Below the pieces are notes generated by a model. That model ran no database searches. It was given only the letters and a program-made list of their open reading frames with translations, and was not told where the DNA came from. From Bacteroidaceae bacterium (GTDB taxonomy: Bacteria; Bacteroidota; Bacteroidia; Bacteroidales; Bacteroidaceae), in NCBI GenBank assembly GCA_900769465.1, contig CAAGGT010000078.1, forward strand, positions 1 through 8,459: a stretch of 8,459 bases of DNA. Reading direction: 5' to 3'. The position numbers and the translations under genes are program-made. Positions 6,712 through 8,459 of the stretch are shown one piece after another. How positions within the stretch are numbered: the first letter of the stretch is position 1; the number at the start of each line of letters is the position of its first letter.

Positions 6712-8271
6712 CTATTGATATGCGGACGGGCCTCTCACATTGTCATTCTGGGGTATGTAGGAAGTCATGTCCGACGGTGTAAGAGGTATGTCATCCAGAT
6801 TGTTCTTAAGTATCGCTTCAATGCGTTTGTATGTAGACGCGGTCTTAGGCTCTATTCTTCTGCATGCAGCCTCAAGCCGCTCCGCTCCGTACCTTACGGC
6901 AAGACGAAGGACGCCTTGGCAGGAACGATATGCCTGCTGTACGAACAGGGCGGACTTCAGGATGCAGTCTATGGACTCTCGTGTATGAGGACCTATCTGA
7001 CTGGCCTTAGACAGAAGATAAGCTGCGTTCACTTCTTTTGATCTCTTGTAAGCGATGTGCTTCTCAGGCATGTGTGCTTCAACCGTAGAGTATCCGTCAG
7101 AGTGCTTCCTGTCGTGAGCCGCTATCCTGTCCAGTCCGATCCACACCTCCACTGTCTCAGCATCGTATATAACCTTGGCCTTCTTGCCTATATGCTGATA
7201 AGGGACGCTGTAGAAGTGGTTCTTGTCCACCTGGAAGTGATAGGTGGAGTTGATGGTTATCTCCTTGGTATATTTCAAGAGGAAGGGCTTTGGCGGCAAA
7301 GGAAGCATATATGATCGTTCCTCTCTTTCGTATTGTTCTCTGCGACTGTATGTCTTGTTCTTACGGGGCCTGTTGTTGAACATGTCGTTCAACTCATCCA
7401 GCTTGCTGTTGAGTTCATCATAGGAAAAGAAGGTGTCGCGACAGATTCGGCTATAGTAGTATCTGTATGTCTGATTGACAAGGCTTTCAGCGGGGCCCTT
7501 GTCTCGTGGCTTGGCAGAACGGCATTCATCCAGTTCGGTGCCGTTGTGAAGGCACCACTGGCTCGCGGCTTCGTTCAGAGTGGGCTCGTATCGGTCTGTC
7601 TTCTTGATCCACTGACGCATGTTGTCAGTCTTTGAGACCTCTGCAACGCCACCGAAGTATCTGACAGCCCTTGACAGCGCCTGAAAGAGATACTCCATCT
7701 TTGCGTTCGGCAATGCTGTCACATAGCTGAGCATTGAGTACGGCAGGACACATACAAGCACGATCGCCTGTATCGCTTCTCCGGTCTCCTTGTCGACTAT
7801 CCACAGATTGTCACCTGCGAAGTCGAACTGCATCTCACGGCCTGGTTCGTATACATTGTGATACTTGTAGTCGTGATTCTTTTCATATTCCTGGATGATT
7901 GCCTTGAACTGAGTGTAACCGTAAGGATTGTCTGTAGCCTTGAGGTATTCCTCATACAGAACGTCATAGGTCATGTGCTTGCGCGTCATGTCCTTTGCAT
8001 ACTCTTCAACATTCTCCTGCATGAAGGCGTATCTGTCGGCATCTCTGCCGCGATGGCCGTCGCCTTTCAGCATAATTGCCTGCAGCTCTGCATCGTTCAA
8101 GGACAGGAGATCCACCATACTCCTGCCGGATGCTTCCGCACGGTCACGATAGTTCCTCAAAGATGTGCGGCTGAGTTTCAGCTTTCGCTCCATCTCTCGT
8201 AGTGATGTCCCGCGTGAGAACTCGCGGATGATTACTCTAATGTCTGTCATTGTCGCTTTTACGTTTGCCAT
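6712..8271 (-). CDS. istA: IS21 transposase IstA (DDE integrase-type)
   Basis: 519-residue transposase that recognises the element ends and performs DNA cleavage and joining. Residues about 8-50 form a helix-turn-helix (IREFSRGTSLREMERKLKLS, followed by RTSLRNYRDRAE). The rve/DDE catalytic core spans about 140-275, with Asp150 in MQFDFAGD, Asp216 in KTDNMRQW and Glu262 in DKGPAESLV, a 45-residue D-E spacing. All three catalytic residues are present. The C-terminal part (about 325-390) has the beta-rich Mu-transposase-like barrel segment (NHFYSVPYQHIGKKAKV). The start at 8271 fits a TAACTTTG promoter box about 25 bases upstream; a second ATG at 8250 (Met8) is possible. The gene is read towards the DUF262 module. 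It appears intact, so the element may still be mobile. Confidence 0.95.
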   Translation of the reverse strand: MANVKATMTDIRVIIREFSRGTSLREMERKLKLSRTSLRNYRDRAEASGRSMVDLLSLNDAELQAIMLKGDGHRGRDADRYAFMQENVEEYAKDMTRKHMTYDVLYEEYLKATDNPYGYTQFKAIIQEYEKNHDYKYHNVYEPGREMQFDFAGDNLWIVDKETGEAIQAIVLVCVLPYSMLSYVTALPNAKMEYLFQALSRAVRYFGGVAEVSKTDNMRQWIKKTDRYEPTLNEAASQWCLHNGTELDECRSAKPRDKGPAESLVNQTYRYYYSRICRDTFFSYDELNSKLDELNDMFNNRPRKNKTYSRREQYEREERSYMLPLPPKPFLLKYTKEITINSTYHFQVDKNHFYSVPYQHIGKKAKVIYDAETVEVWIGLDRIAAHDRKHSDGYSTVEAHMPEKHIAYKRSKEVNAAYLLSKASQIGPHTRESIDCILKSALFVQQAYRSCQGVLRLAVRYGAERLEAACRRIEPKTASTYKRIEAILKNNLDDIPLTPSDMTSYIPQNDNVRGPSAYQ

Positions 8272-8276
8272 AGCCC

Positions 8277-8303
8277 TGTGGTATTATCATTACCACAAAG
8301 TTA
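8277..8303 (-). promoter_or_regulatory. istA promoter box with overlapping inverted repeat
   Basis: On the - strand, TAACTTTG (8303-8296) matches the Bacteroidota -7 consensus TAnnTTTG and would start transcription near 8289, about 18 bases before the istA ATG. Adjacent to and overlapping its last base pairs is a 7-bp inverted repeat, TGTGGTA/TACCACA (8277-8283 and 8291-8297, 7-base spacer). This could be an operator or a leader hairpin limiting transposase expression. No good -33 TTTG is seen at the expected distance. Confidence 0.4.
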
Positions 8304-8370
8304 CATTGTCAAACCGTTTGCGACCATTCTGAAGGATCTGCCCCAACCATGCTGGCACTGGTTAACAGGG

Positions 8371-8459
8371 GGTACATTTGATTCCGCTACAGGCGGTACA
8401 TTTCAAAGTGATACAGATGGTACATTTCATTCTGATATACCCGGTACATTTGAAAGTGA
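8371..8459 (+). repeat. IS21 right-end transposase-binding repeats (four units)
   Basis: GGTACATTT begins at 8371, 8395, 8419 and 8443, a strict 24-base period. The second and fourth units share further sequence (AAAGTGA after the core). The last unit is cut by the window end after 17 of 24 bases. These are inverted relative to the two left-end sites at 5874 and 5898. A fifth site at the next inward step (8347) is absent. Confidence 0.85.

Larger units (their letters stand above)
5858..8459 (-). mobile_element. IS21-family insertion sequence (right tip just outside the window)
   Basis: Both IS21 hallmark genes, istA and istB, are intact on the - strand and are flanked by inverted sets of GGTACATT sites with a 24-base period. 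The region is visibly richer in G and C than the AT-rich genes to its left, which fits an independent mobile unit. IS21 elements end in TG...CA. Aligning the left end (TGACTATATCACATTG from 5858) with the right-end repeat unit puts the left boundary at 5858 and the right boundary about 7 bases past the window end. The target-site duplication therefore cannot be checked here. The gene content makes the family certain; the exact ends are inferred. Confidence 0.9.

Noticed and set aside
6658..8202. Several + strand ORFs of 70-127 codons inside the IS element
   Set aside because: They lie antisense to intact istA and istB, have no family resemblance, and are expected shadows in GC-richer coding DNA.
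8371..8459. Regularly spaced short repeats resembling a mini CRISPR array
   Set aside because: The core is only 9 bases, the units are diverged, there is no long conserved repeat or cas gene, and inverted copies sit at the other end of an IS21 element.

Overview
The window looks like accessory DNA from a member of the Bacteroidales (a Bacteroides/Prevotella-type genome). The reasons are an OMP_b-brl_3-type outer-membrane beta-barrel, AT-rich genes with weak Shine-Dalgarno sites, TAnnTTTG-type promoter boxes, and an IS21-family element of the kind common in gut Bacteroidales. Genus and species cannot be fixed from the sequence alone.

Left module (1-4006, + strand): the C-terminal part of an outer-membrane beta-barrel protein runs in from beyond the left edge. 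After 25 bases comes a full-length peptidase-containing ABC exporter, with an N-terminal C39 peptidase, a membrane domain and an ATPase domain. A 56-codon ORF (3782-3952) lies 99 bases further on. Its N-terminus matches a double-glycine leader, the substrate signal for C39 peptidases, with hydrophobic residues at -12, -7 and -4 before Gly-Gly. A perfect 14-bp stem-loop (3974-4006) closes the unit. I read this as a peptide-secretion operon whose substrate is the small ORF: the exporter would cut after Gly22 and release a 34-residue, acidic, Ser/Thr-rich, Cys-free peptide. The barrel may act at the outer membrane. This is the most interesting part of the window.

Middle module (about 4200-5860, + strand): a likely promoter precedes a DUF262 (GmrS/ParB-like fold) gene. 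That gene overlaps by 4 bases a 135-codon gene carrying an R-x4-H motif suggestive of a HEPN nuclease. Together they resemble a two-gene defence or toxin-like cassette.

Right module (about 5858-8459, mostly - strand): an IS21-family insertion sequence with istA (DDE transposase) and istB (AAA+ helper ATPase), visibly more GC-rich than its flanks. Its ends carry GGTACATT sites on a strict 24-base period, two at the left end and four at the right. Aligning the ends puts the left boundary at the TGA that stops the HEPN-like gene, so that gene may be truncated by the insertion. The right tip of the element appears to lie about 7 bases beyond the window.
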